In this document: piece by piece, positions 35,797 to 44,084 of the stretch
How the letters are laid out: the number at the start of each line of letters is the position of its first letter
Numbering within the stretch: position 1 is the stretch's first letter
Assembly: GCF_019924635.1 (NCBI RefSeq)
Contig: NZ_CP065037.1
Coordinates: 1,674,001-1,738,000 of the forward strand
Reading direction: 5' to 3'
Length of the DNA: 64,000 bases
Source: Leifsonia sp. ZF2019
GTDB lineage: Bacteria > Actinomycetota > Actinomycetes > Actinomycetales > Microbacteriaceae
Translations under genes and position numbers: made by a program
The notes under the pieces: model-generated
Told to the model about the DNA's origin: nothing
Seen by the model: the letters and a program-made list of their open reading frames with translations, nothing else
Database searches by the model: none

Positions 35797-35852
35797 CCGC
35801 GCCTGCACAGGCTGTTCGCGGCGCGGTCGGTCGCACCTGGCAGACTGAGGCC

Positions 35853-36593
35853 ATGACCAGCACCGCGCAGCGCATCCCCGTCCCCGGCACGTACAACTTC
35901 CGCGATGTGGGCGGGTACGCGGTCGACGGCGGGACCACTCGCAGCGGCAAGCTGTTCCGAGCCGATGCGCTCGGCCGCCTCGGCGACCCCGGCAAGCAGA
36001 GCCTCCGGGACCTCGGCGTGCGGGTCGTCATCGACCTGCGGGACCAGTTCGAGGTGGATGTGCTCCCCGACGACCTCGACGGCCTCGACGTCGACGTGCT
36101 GCGGCTCCCGGTGTTCGAGGGGTCCGGCGCTTCGCAGGCCACCATCGGGGCGACGCTCGTCGACCTCTACGAGAAGATCCTGCTCCAGCACCGGGACGTC
36201 GTCGTGCGCGCTCTGCGCGAGATCGCGGACACGGCCGATGCGCCGGTCGTCGTGCACTGCACCGCAGGCAAGGATCGCACGGGCATCGTCGTGGCCCTCG
36301 CCCTGCTGGCCGTCGGCGTCGATCGCGAGACCGTGCTCGACGACTACGCGGCGACGCAGGCGAACCTGGCGGGTGAGTGGCTCGACGGCATGCTGGAGCT
36401 GGTGCGCCGCCATGGAGTGGAGGTGACGCCCGACCTCCGCGTCATCATGGGAGGCAGCCCGCCGGAGGCGATGGCGGCGGCGCTCGACCTGCTCGACCGC
36501 GACTTCGGGGGCGCACGCGCCTACCTGCTGGACGCGGGCCTCGACGAGGTGGAGCTGGTGAAACTCCGCTCGGTGCTCGTGCGGCCGGCCTGA
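35853..36593 (+). CDS. Tyrosine-protein phosphatase (Y_phosphatase3/PtpB-like)
   Basis: 246 residues. NFRDVGGYAVDGG at the N-terminus and the P-loop HCTAGKDRTG with catalytic C136 and R142 place it in the PtpB-like tyrosine/phosphoinositide phosphatase family. A Lys after Gly in the P-loop is shared with phosphoinositide-active members. CAGACT ends 6 nt before the ATG. No kinase or partner gene is adjacent. Confidence 0.9.
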   Translation: MTSTAQRIPVPGTYNFRDVGGYAVDGGTTRSGKLFRADALGRLGDPGKQSLRDLGVRVVIDLRDQFEVDVLPDDLDGLDVDVLRLPVFEGSGASQATIGATLVDLYEKILLQHRDVVVRALREIADTADAPVVVHCTAGKDRTGIVVALALLAVGVDRETVLDDYAATQANLAGEWLDGMLELVRRHGVEVTPDLRVIMGGSPPEAMAAALDLLDRDFGGARAYLLDAGLDEVELVKLRSVLVRPA

Positions 36594-36684
36594 TCGCTGC
36601 CGCTCTCAGACAGGGCGTCGATTCACAGGGGAGTCATCAGTCGTTCGCAGGTCGGTCGCGGGCAGCGCGTGCTTTCCTGGGAGC

Positions 36685-37308
36685 ATGGACGAGAATCAGC
36701 CGACGGAGCCGCTTCCGCCACAGCATCCGGAGCCTCCGCGCCCGCAGGCGGAGGCTCCTGCCGTTGTGCCCGCTGAGCCGTTCTACAAGCGCCACGGCCT
36801 CGCGTTCGCCATCTCCACGCTTGTCCTCGGCGTCGTCGTCCTGCTCGGTGTCGTCGGTGCGGGCACCGTCGTCGCCGTCACGGTGGTGTCCCACTCGGTC
36901 TCGGCCCGTGACCACTCCTCGCAGGAGGGGCCGCGCGGGCCGGGTGACGGGCGTCAGGACGGGGGACCTGGACGGGAAGGCCCCGGCCAGGGCGGCCAGG
37001 GCGGCCAGGGCGCCGGCGGCACGCAGCGCGAGCTCGTCCGCGGCACGCTGGAGTCCGCCTCCGGATCGGAGTGGAGCGTCACGACGGCCGCGGGCACGAC
37101 GATCACGGTGAAGATCACGTCGTCGACGGCTTACGGCCTGCCGAAGCAGTCGATGTCGGCCTCGGACTTCGCCTCGGGCGACGAGGTCATCGTGGTCGGC
37201 ACCGACCGCAGCGGCGACACGGTCACAGCTGCTCGCATCCTCAAGCTCGCCGACATCCCGCGCCCGGGATCGACTCCGGGGCCGACTCCCGGTTCCGGCG
37301 GACTCTGA
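36685..37308 (+). CDS. Membrane-anchored DUF5666-like protein
   Basis: 207 residues. Pro-rich cytoplasmic N-terminus (1-33), one TM segment (about 40-65), a Gly/Gln-rich spacer (GGQGGQGAGG), then a small beta domain (about 110-190: RGTLESASGSEWSVTTAAGTTITVKI, SDFASGDEVIVVGT) resembling DUF5666 / OB-like secreted domains, and a Pro-rich end. Probably faces the cell wall. Function unknown. Confidence 0.7.
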   Translation: MDENQPTEPLPPQHPEPPRPQAEAPAVVPAEPFYKRHGLAFAISTLVLGVVVLLGVVGAGTVVAVTVVSHSVSARDHSSQEGPRGPGDGRQDGGPGREGPGQGGQGGQGAGGTQRELVRGTLESASGSEWSVTTAAGTTITVKITSSTAYGLPKQSMSASDFASGDEVIVVGTDRSGDTVTAARILKLADIPRPGSTPGPTPGSGGL

Positions 37309-37333
37309 CGCGCGTCAGCGTGTCCCAGGCCGC

Positions 37334-38002
37334 TCAGGAAGCCGCGAACCGAGCGTGCACCTGCACCGCGACGCGGATGTCCTCCGGCGCCAGTGCGAGT
37401 GCCCCGCCCGCCATGTCGGCGGACATCGTGCGCGCCCCCAGCGGGGTAGGCGACCCGGGCGGAGCGCCCGCGTCGCCGAGCAGTCCGGGGTCGCTGAGCG
37501 CGACGGGCCGCAGCTCGGTGAGACCGAGCGCCGACGCATACCGCCGGGCCGTCGCGACGGCGTCCTCGACAGCGAGGCGGGACACCTCGTCGACGAGGGC
37601 CTCCCTGGTCTCGTCGGAGAGCCTCCACTCGACGCCGTCGACGGAGACCCCCTCGCGCAGCGTCACCGTGCTCACCCAGTCCGAGACGGCGGCGGCCTCG
37701 GCGAACTCCGCTCGCAGCCCGAGTTCGGCGTGGTGCACGATCGGCAGCTGCTCGCCGCTCTGACTCCATGGCCGGTCGCCCCACACCCGCACCTGATCCG
37801 ACGACCAGCGCAGCAGCGGACCGCCCGCCGCCTCCTCCAACTCGCGCAGGCCGGCCACCAGCTCCGCGTGACGCTGCGTCGCCAGTGCGAGCGTCTCGTG
37901 CCGCGAGGAGCCGTCGTACATCACCCGGACGCGTACGCTCCCGTGCTCCGCCGTCCGTTTCTGCTCGTGCTCGCCCAGGACCGTGATGATCGTCTCCGAC
38001 AT
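37334..38002 (-). CDS. SIMPL domain-containing protein
   Basis: 222 residues, DUF541/SIMPL fold: an initial ITVLGEHEQK strand, VDGVEWRLSDETREALVDEVSRLAVEDAVATARRYASALGL (the conserved helix) and a C-terminal VAVQVHARFAAS strand. No signal peptide, unlike many secreted SIMPL proteins, so it is probably cytoplasmic. ATG 38002 gives the family N-terminus; longer frames overlap the ssrA promoter. Convergent with the DUF5666-like gene. Confidence 0.8.
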   Translation of the reverse strand: MSETIITVLGEHEQKRTAEHGSVRVRVMYDGSSRHETLALATQRHAELVAGLRELEEAAGGPLLRWSSDQVRVWGDRPWSQSGEQLPIVHHAELGLRAEFAEAAAVSDWVSTVTLREGVSVDGVEWRLSDETREALVDEVSRLAVEDAVATARRYASALGLTELRPVALSDPGLLGDAGAPPGSPTPLGARTMSADMAGGALALAPEDIRVAVQVHARFAAS

Positions 38003-38040
38003 AGGGTGATCGTGGCATAGAACGGGTGGCTGCGCTGTTG

Positions 38041-38046
38041 TATGAT
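38041..38046 (+). promoter_or_regulatory. Candidate -10 box of ssrA
   Basis: TATGAT, about 80 nt before the mature tmRNA 5' end, which would leave a processed leader. No clear -35 box. Confidence 0.4.
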
Positions 38047-38126
38047 GAGAAGCTCGCTGAGAGGCGAGAGCGGTATCTACACAACTCAACAGCGCGTGAC
38101 AGCGACCCAGCCTGATGGCTGCGCAC

Positions 38127-38522
38127 GGGGATGATCGGTTTCGACATTGTCTGCGTGACTGTGAGAAGCGGGTCGAGGATGCATGCTTATCTCGTAAACG
38201 ACGCATGCAAAACCATAAGTGCCAATTCCAAGAGCACTGTCTCGGCCAAGGCCGACTTCGCCCTCGCGGCGTAAGTCCTCCTCCGCCATCTAAAGAGACC
38301 GTCAGACCGGGAACTGTTCTCTACCCGGATCCTGGCGTCAGCTAGAGAACTTGCTTCTGCGTTGCGTATCAGGGCGCAGAGGGACTTCAACTGATGCTGG
38401 GCCCGTCGGATCAGGTGCCAGTGGCAAGATCCGGGGCCGAGAAAACGCCTTCACTGGCTACACCCGTAGAAGGCACATGACCACAGCAGTGGACGGGGGT
38501 TCGATTCCCCCCATCTCCACCA
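38127..38522 (+). ncRNA. ssrA: Transfer-messenger RNA
   Basis: 396 nt. 5' GGGGATG pairs with 3' CATCTCC, followed by an encoded CCA. The GGTTTCGACA start and the GGTTCGATTCCCCCC T-arm are typical. The reading frame resumes at GCC 38221, after ATAAGT, and ends at TAA 38272-38274, giving the tag ANSKSTVSAKADFALAA. The ALAA end is the Clp protease signal. The resume codon is inferred by position. Confidence 0.95.
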
Positions 38523-38558
38523 CCAGGTCGCTGTCACGCGTTGTTCGAGTCACGACAC

Positions 38559-38590
38559 GACGAAGGGCCGCCCCGAGAGATGGCGGGTTC
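38559..38590 (+). terminator. Left half of terminator hairpin split by the IS30 element
   Basis: Arm GACGAAGGGCCGCCC (38559-38573) and inner arm GGCGGGTTC (38582-38590). Their complements lie beyond the IS at 40036-40064. Sited between ssrA and the convergent permease gene, it was probably a bidirectional terminator. Confidence 0.75.
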
Positions 38591-38594
38591 TAAT

Positions 38595-38635
38595 GGTGGT
38601 CGCAACACTCCGGTTTTCGGGAGGTTGCGACCACC
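38595..38635 (+). promoter_or_regulatory. Hairpin covering the transposase ribosome binding site
   Basis: Perfect 12-bp arms GGTGGTCGCAAC / GTTGCGACCACC with inner CTCC/GGAG pairing; the GGGAGG ribosome binding site (38619-38624) is in the stem and the GTG start is the next base. It can form only in transcripts that enter from outside the IS. Confidence 0.7.
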
Positions 38636-40009
38636 GTGTCGTTTTCGGAGGAGCAGGATCGGCGTCGGGCTGAGTTCCTAGCGTTGTTGGGGTCGTTGGG
38701 CAGTGTGACTCTTGCCGCGCGTGAGTTGGGGTTGAACACGAATACCGCGTTCGGTTGGGCGCGGAAGGCCGGGTTCCGGGCGAAGGCGTATCCGGCCAGG
38801 CCGCACCCGGGACGAGAGGAGTTCGCCCGATTGCGGGCGGAGGGCGTGTCACGCCGGGAGGCAGCGGCGCGAGTCGGGATCCACGAGCGCACCGGCCGCG
38901 ACTGGGATTACGGCGTGAGGAAGTCGCGGAATTCGCGGTTTTACTCGGACGGGCGACGTGTTGATTACACGACCGGGCGCACCACGATGGAGTCCATGAC
39001 GAGTCCACCGCCGAAGGTTCCGGAGCAGGTTGGCTCCCGTCTCCTGTCGCTTATGGAGCGGGAGACGATCGCCGATCTCAGACGGGCCGGGCTCACACTG
39101 CGGGCGATTGGACGGGCGCTAGACAGGCCCGCATCGACGATCAAACGCGAACTCGATGCGCGTTCGAAGGGCGGTCTCTATCTCCCGCACGGCGCGCATC
39201 GGGATGCCGCCACCAAGCGAGCTCGCCCGAAACCTGCGAAGCTCGCACAGCCCGGACGGTTGCGTGAGTATGTCGCCCAGCGACTGAGGGAACAATGGTC
39301 TCCGGAGCAGATCAGCGGCGTCTTGTCGCGTGATTACGCAGATGACGAGAGCATGCAGGTGAGCACGGAGACGATCTATCAAGCGATCTACATCCAGGCC
39401 CGCGGTGGGCTCAAACGCGAGATCGCCGACGCGTTGCGCACCGGCCGCGCCCGCCGCAAACCCCACCGGTCACCCGAGCAACGCACCAGCCGGTTCGTGG
39501 ATCCGATGGTGATGATCTCAGAGCGTCCGCCGGAGGTCGAAGACCGCGCCGTCCCCGGCCACTGGGAAGGTGACCTGATCGTCGGCGCGAACAACCAGTC
39601 CGCGATCCTCACACTGGTAGAGCGCACCACCCGCTACGTGATGCTCGGCCACCTCCCCGGCGAGCACACCGCCGAAGCCGTCCGCGACGTCCTCGTCGAA
39701 CTGATCGGCACGCTCCCACAACACCTGCGCGGGTCGTTGACCTGGGACCAGGGAGCAGAAATGGCCGCTCACAAGGCCTTCCGGGTCGCCACCGGCGTCC
39801 CGGTCTACTTCTGCGACCCCGCGTCCCCCTGGCAACGCGGCTCGAACGAGAACACTAACGGGCTGCTGCGCCAATACTTCCCCAAGGGCACCGACCTGAC
39901 CGCTCACGGCCCGGAGGACCTCGAACACGTTGCCCAGAAACTCAACAGCCGGCCACGCAAAACGCTCGGCTGGGATACCCCAGCCGAGCGTCTGATACAA
40001 CTCGTTTAG
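38636..40009 (+). CDS. IS30-family transposase
   Basis: 457 residues. Two N-terminal HTH regions (residues about 20-80, and 135-180 with the IS30 motif RAIGRALDRPASTIKREL), then the DDE core: GHWEGDLIVG, TWDQGAEMA and SPWQRGSNENTNGLLRQYFPKGTD. Length is greater than the classical IS30 transposase (about 380) because of the extra N-terminal domain. Frame intact, so probably active. Confidence 0.93.
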   Translation: MSFSEEQDRRRAEFLALLGSLGSVTLAARELGLNTNTAFGWARKAGFRAKAYPARPHPGREEFARLRAEGVSRREAAARVGIHERTGRDWDYGVRKSRNSRFYSDGRRVDYTTGRTTMESMTSPPPKVPEQVGSRLLSLMERETIADLRRAGLTLRAIGRALDRPASTIKRELDARSKGGLYLPHGAHRDAATKRARPKPAKLAQPGRLREYVAQRLREQWSPEQISGVLSRDYADDESMQVSTETIYQAIYIQARGGLKREIADALRTGRARRKPHRSPEQRTSRFVDPMVMISERPPEVEDRAVPGHWEGDLIVGANNQSAILTLVERTTRYVMLGHLPGEHTAEAVRDVLVELIGTLPQHLRGSLTWDQGAEMAAHKAFRVATGVPVYFCDPASPWQRGSNENTNGLLRQYFPKGTDLTAHGPEDLEHVAQKLNSRPRKTLGWDTPAERLIQLV

Positions 40010-40035
40010 TTCACTTAGTGTTGCGACGACCCCTT

Positions 40036-40064
40036 GAATCCGCCGATCCGGGCGGCCCTTCGTC
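40036..40064 (+). terminator. Right half of terminator hairpin split by the IS30 element
   Basis: Inner arm GAATCCGCC (40036-40044) and outer arm GGGCGGCCCTTCGTC (40050-40064), complementary to 38582-38590 (one G-T pair) and 38559-38573. It lies 20 bp after the permease stop on the other strand. Confidence 0.75.
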
Positions 40065-40083
40065 GTCGGTCGAGGGGGGACGC

Positions 40084-41493
40084 CTACTCGTCGTCCCGCG
40101 TGATCGCCTTGTTGAACCCGGTGACCGGCTGGGCCTCGTCGAAAGCGGCGACCTTGCGGCGGAAGCCGCGGGTGAGAGCGAGCAGGTAGACGAAGCCGAT
40201 CACGGCCCAGACGAGGCCGCCGATGAGGGCGTCTGTGTGCAGGTTGACCCAGAGGATGCCGGTCAGGAGCATGCCGATGCCGGGGAGGACGATGAACGTG
40301 ACGATGTCCTTCGCCTTTTTGCGGCGCCCCTTGCGGATGGCGAACCAGGCGATCACCGAGACGTTCACGAAGGTGAAGGCGATGAGGGCCCCGAAGTTGA
40401 TGAACGCCGCGATCAGCTCGAGGGTGAAGGCCGCGGCAAGCAGGCTGATGACCCCGACGAGGACGATGTCGAACGTCGGGGTGTGGGTCTTGGGGCTGAT
40501 GTACCCGAAGAGGCGCTGGGGGAGCACGTTGTTGCGGCCCATGACGAGCAGCATGCGCGAGACCGAGGCGTGCGAGGCGAGACCGGAGGCGAGCGTGGCG
40601 GCGAAACCGGCCGCCGTCAGGACCGCCTGGAGTACGGGTCCGCCGACCTGCAGACCGATCTGCGGGAGCGTGCTGTCCTCGATGGCGTCGGTGGGGAACG
40701 CCGACGACGATGGGAAGCGCAGCTGGGTGAAGTACGCCGCCACGAGGAAGATCCCGCCGCCGATGAGCACCGTGAACAGGATCGCCTTCGGCATGATCCG
40801 CGGGTGCTTCGCCTCCTCGGCGTACATCGTGACGGCGTCGAAGCCGATGAAGGAGAAGCAGACGATGGTCGCGCCCATGAGGACGGCCCCGAGGGTCACG
40901 CCGTCGTGGAAGAAAGGCTGCACCGACGCGACCGTGCCGGCGCCCTGCCCCTGGACGAGCTGGGCGATGACCATGATCACGAAGACCGCCATGACGACGA
41001 TCGAGAAGACCAGGAGGAGCATGTTCATGTTCGACGTGCCGCGCATGGTCAGGTAGATGACCGACGTGACGACCGCGCAGTAGATCACGACCCAGATCCA
41101 GCCCGGCACGTCCGGGAAGATCGCCTCCAGATAGCTCCGGATGATCAGGCAGTTCACCATCGGCAGCAGCACGTAGTCGATGAGGGAGGTCCAGCCGACC
41201 ATGAAGCCGACGTTCGGGTGGACCGACTCGCGCACGTAGGTGTAGGCCGACCCCGCGCTCGGGATCGCGCCCGCCATTCTGCCGTAGCTGATCGCCGTGA
41301 ACATCATCACGACGAGCGCCACCAGGTAAGCGGAGGGGACGACGTTGTCCGTGTCGCGCGCCACCATCCCGAAGGTGTCGAAGACGACCGTCGGCGTCAT
41401 GTAACCGAGACCCAGCCCGACGATCGCCCAGAGTCCGAGGTTCCGTCGGAGGGAGCCGGACTTCGATGTGGCGGGGGCTGATGTACTCGTCAC
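40084..41493 (-). CDS. APC-family amino acid/polyamine permease
   Basis: 469 residues, 12 predicted TM segments. APC signature GLGLGYMTPTVVF in TM1, GAIPSAGSAYTYVRESVHPNVGFMVGW, FSFIGFDAVTMYAEEAKHPRIMPKAI and SHASVSRMLLVMGRNNVLP. Closest in pattern to putrescine/amino-acid importers (PuuP-like) but substrate is not certain. GTG at 41493 has AAGGAG 5 nt upstream. A cluster of GCGGACGAG motifs lies in the leader. Confidence 0.9.
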   Translation of the reverse strand: MTSTSAPATSKSGSLRRNLGLWAIVGLGLGYMTPTVVFDTFGMVARDTDNVVPSAYLVALVVMMFTAISYGRMAGAIPSAGSAYTYVRESVHPNVGFMVGWTSLIDYVLLPMVNCLIIRSYLEAIFPDVPGWIWVVIYCAVVTSVIYLTMRGTSNMNMLLLVFSIVVMAVFVIMVIAQLVQGQGAGTVASVQPFFHDGVTLGAVLMGATIVCFSFIGFDAVTMYAEEAKHPRIMPKAILFTVLIGGGIFLVAAYFTQLRFPSSSAFPTDAIEDSTLPQIGLQVGGPVLQAVLTAAGFAATLASGLASHASVSRMLLVMGRNNVLPQRLFGYISPKTHTPTFDIVLVGVISLLAAAFTLELIAAFINFGALIAFTFVNVSVIAWFAIRKGRRKKAKDIVTFIVLPGIGMLLTGILWVNLHTDALIGGLVWAVIGFVYLLALTRGFRRKVAAFDEAQPVTGFNKAITRDDE

Positions 41494-41517
41494 GGTCTCT
41501 CCTTACGAACAGGGCGA

Positions 41518-41610
41518 GCGGACGAGGGGCCTCCCGCTCGTCCGCGAGCAGTGACAGCCATCATGGCAGAGCGGACGAGCGACCCGCACCACACACTCCG
41601 TCGGACGAGC
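41518..41610. repeat. Cluster of four GCGGACGAG-type motifs upstream of the permease
   Basis: GCGGACGAG at 41518-41526, its complement CTCGTCCGC at 41537-41545 (together a 9-bp-arm hairpin), GCGGACGAG again at 41571-41579 and CGGACGAGC at 41602-41610. Could be an operator array or a leader structure of the permease gene. Confidence 0.5.
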
Positions 41611-41694
41611 CGACGATTCCGGATGATCTGACCTGTCGCTGACGCTGCGGCCGCCACTCCCATGCGGCCGCACGGAGCGCTCGCTTCGCGCGTC

Positions 41695-42525
41695 CTATCG
41701 GCTGAGCGCCCAATCGAGGGCGACGCCCAGCCCGGTGAGCACGGAGATGTGGCCCTCGCGCGGACGCAGCCAGAGCTCGCCGCGGTGCAGTCGCGCGAGC
41801 TGGAGAGCCGCATGGCCGGGTGGGACGACGCGGTCGGCGCCGCCCTGCACGAGCAGCGCCGGGCAGCGCACGGCGGCGAGGTCGACGCCCCACGGCGTGA
41901 CGTAGGCGACGTCGTCGTCGACCTCGCCGTCCGGGCCGTCGGCCGACCCGGCGCCCGCGTCCGCGCCCAGGGGTCCCCAGTCGCCGTTCAGCGCCTCGTA
42001 GTCGCGCGCCGTGAAGGAGTCCGGGTCGAACTCGGCCGTCTGCGCGTGCGCGAGCCGCGCGTCGCGGCCGCTCAGCGCGGCGCCGAGGCCGGAGGGATCG
42101 GCCATCCCGGTGAACCAGTCGGGCGAGGCGGTGTAGGGGGCGATCCCCGCCAGCACCACCGCCGCGCGCACGCGGTCGGGGGCGACGGCGGCGAGCGCGA
42201 GCGCGTGCGGGCCGCCGCCGGACGCGCCGGCGGCGATGACCTCCCGCACGTCGAGTTCGTCGAGCACGGCGACGACGTCGGCGGCCGCGTCCGCAACGGT
42301 CCGCCCGGGCAGCGGGTCCGACCCGGGATAGCCGGGACGGGCGCACGAGACGACACGGAGCCCGCGTGCGGACGCCGCGGCCGCGACGGGTGCGATGACG
42401 GCGCCGGTCTGCGGCGTGCCGTGATGCCAGACGAGAACCGGAGCTCCGGCTGCGCCTCCGGTGTCGAACCAGCGGACGCGGCGCCCGTCCGCGGTCGTGA
42501 GGGCCCCCGTCGTGTCTGCTTTCAT
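41695..42525 (-). CDS. Alpha/beta hydrolase
   Basis: 276 residues. Oxyanion-hole HHGTPQTG, nucleophile elbow GASGGGPHA, an acidic residue in VQGGADRVVPPGH and the catalytic His in REGHISV. The start at ATG 42525 overlaps the deaminase stop (ATGA), so the two genes are coupled. Substrate unknown. Confidence 0.87.
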   Translation of the reverse strand: MKADTTGALTTADGRRVRWFDTGGAAGAPVLVWHHGTPQTGAVIAPVAAAASARGLRVVSCARPGYPGSDPLPGRTVADAAADVVAVLDELDVREVIAAGASGGGPHALALAAVAPDRVRAAVVLAGIAPYTASPDWFTGMADPSGLGAALSGRDARLAHAQTAEFDPDSFTARDYEALNGDWGPLGADAGAGSADGPDGEVDDDVAYVTPWGVDLAAVRCPALLVQGGADRVVPPGHAALQLARLHRGELWLRPREGHISVLTGLGVALDWALSR

Positions 42526-43559
42526 CCTCGCCATGCCTCCAACTCCTGCAACAGCTCCGCCTTGCGCCCGTCGCTCGCGAAGGACGCCTCGATCGAGTTG
42601 CGCGCGTACCGTGCGGCCCGCTCCGCGGTGAGGCCGAGGGCGTCTCGCACGGCGATGAAGTTGTCGCCGACGTAGCCGCCGAAGTACGCGGGGTCGTCGG
42701 AGTTGATCGTGACCGCGACCCCGGCGTCGTCGAGCTCGTGCAGCGGGTGGTCGGCCAGCACGGGAACGGCGCGCAGGCGCAGGTTCGACAGCGGGCACAC
42801 CGTGAGGGCGATGCGTTCGGCGGCCAGCCGCTGCACGAGCGCGTCGTCCTCGACCGAGCGGATGCCGTGGTCGATCCGCTCAGCGCCGAGCAGGTCGAGC
42901 GCGTCGCGGACATAGCCGGCCGGACCCTCCTCGCCGGCGTGCGCGACCACGCGTAGACCGGCCTCGCGGGCGCGCCGGTACACGGCCTCGAACAGCGCGG
43001 GCGGGTAGCCGACCTCGGCGGAGTCGAGCCCGACGCCGATGATGCGGTCGGTTCGGGTGAGGCCGGCGCTCAGGATCTGCTCCGCCGACTCCACGCTCTC
43101 GTCGCGGAGGAAGCAGAGGATGATGCCGCTCGTGATTCCGAGGTCGCGCTCCGCCTCGTCCAGTGCGGCGCCGATGCCGTCGACGACGTCGTCGAGACGG
43201 ACTCCGCGTGCCACGTGCGCCTGCGGGTCGAAGAACAGCTCGACGTGCCGGACGCCCTGCTCGGCCGCGCGGGCCAGGTAGCGCCGGGTCAGTTCGGCGA
43301 AGTCGTCTTTCGTGCGGAGGACGTCCATCGTGGCGTAGTAGAGGTCGAGGAACGACTGCAGGTCCGCGAAGTCGTACTGTGCGGCGAGCTCCTCCACCGA
43401 CGCGTAGGGGAGGGGCACGCCGTTGCGGCCCGCCAGCTCGAACACGAGGTCCGGCTCCAGCGTGCCCTCGATGTGGAGGTGCAGCTCCGCCTTGGGCAGA
43501 GCCATCAGGGCGGAATCGGACGGAGCGGAGGGGGAGGGGGCGGGCACGGCATCGGTCAT
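42522..43559 (-). CDS. Adenine deaminase, Aah1 type (adenosine-deaminase-like)
   Basis: 345 residues. Zinc site HLHIEG at the N-terminus, VVAHAGEEGPAGYV (catalytic Glu) and NSDDPAYFGGYVGDNF near the C-terminus. KAELHLHIEGTLEPDLVFELAGRN, FFDPQAHVARG, GLDSAE and SDDPAYFGGY match the fungal/bacterial Aah1-type adenine deaminases rather than adenosine deaminases, which read HLDG and NTDDP. It should convert adenine to hypoxanthine in purine salvage. ATG at 43559 with GGGAGGA upstream. Commonly labelled adenosine deaminase. Confidence 0.85.
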   Translation of the reverse strand: MTDAVPAPSPSAPSDSALMALPKAELHLHIEGTLEPDLVFELAGRNGVPLPYASVEELAAQYDFADLQSFLDLYYATMDVLRTKDDFAELTRRYLARAAEQGVRHVELFFDPQAHVARGVRLDDVVDGIGAALDEAERDLGITSGIILCFLRDESVESAEQILSAGLTRTDRIIGVGLDSAEVGYPPALFEAVYRRAREAGLRVVAHAGEEGPAGYVRDALDLLGAERIDHGIRSVEDDALVQRLAAERIALTVCPLSNLRLRAVPVLADHPLHELDDAGVAVTINSDDPAYFGGYVGDNFIAVRDALGLTAERAARYARNSIEASFASDGRKAELLQELEAWRG

Positions 43560-43640
43560 GCACCGATCCTCCCACCTGCGGCGGACGGGATCATCCGGGC
43601 GGCGGATGCCCGGGCGCGGCGCGGGCGTTAGCGTCGGGGG

Positions 43641-44084
43641 ATGCGCCGCCTCGTCCTGCTCATCCTGGCCGTCCTCGTCATCGCGGCCGGCCTTGCCGTG
43701 CACACCGCGACCTCGGGGGAACCGGGCGGCTTCGTCGGAGACGCCCTCTATGCGGTGCTGGTGTTCCTGCTCGCGGCGCTGGTGGCCCCGCGCGCCTCCG
43801 TGCTGCTGACCGGTGGTGCCGCGCTCGCTCTCTGCTGGGGCGTCGAGCTGCTGCAGCTGACGGGCATCCCCGCCGTGCTGGCGCGATCCGTCCCGGGCGC
43901 GTCGCTGGCGCTGGGGACCACGTTCGAGGCCCTCGACCTCGTCGCCTACGCGGTGGGCGTCGGCACGGCGGTCTCGGTGGACGCGCTCATCCGGCGCGCA
44001 GCAGGATCTTGCCGAGGTGGGCCGACGACTCCATCCGCCGGTGCGCCTGGCTCGCGTCGGCCAGAGGGAACACCGAGTCGATGA
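43641..44084 (+). CDS. DUF2809 family membrane protein
   Basis: 147 residues, four hydrophobic segments (about 5-125). WGVELLQLTGIP and LGTTFEALDLVAYAVGVG are DUF2809 hallmarks. TAGCGT ends 6 nt before the ATG. Residues after about 116 are polar, Gly/Pro/Ser-rich and lie on the other strand's oxidoreductase gene (98-bp convergent overlap), so the true family stop may have been lost. Function unknown. Confidence 0.82.
   Translation: MRRLVLLILAVLVIAAGLAVHTATSGEPGGFVGDALYAVLVFLLAALVAPRASVLLTGGAALALCWGVELLQLTGIPAVLARSVPGASLALGTTFEALDLVAYAVGVGTAVSVDALIRRAAGSCRGGPTTPSAGAPGSRRPEGTPSR

Larger units (their letters stand above)
38595..40031 (+). mobile_element. IS30-family insertion sequence, about 1.44 kb
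   Basis: Inverted repeats GGTGGTCGCAACACT (38595) and its near-complement at 40017-40031 (14 of 15 match) bracket one IS30-type transposase gene. No unambiguous target duplication: left flank TAAT, right flank CCTT. The element sits in the exact centre of a palindromic hairpin. Confidence 0.88.
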
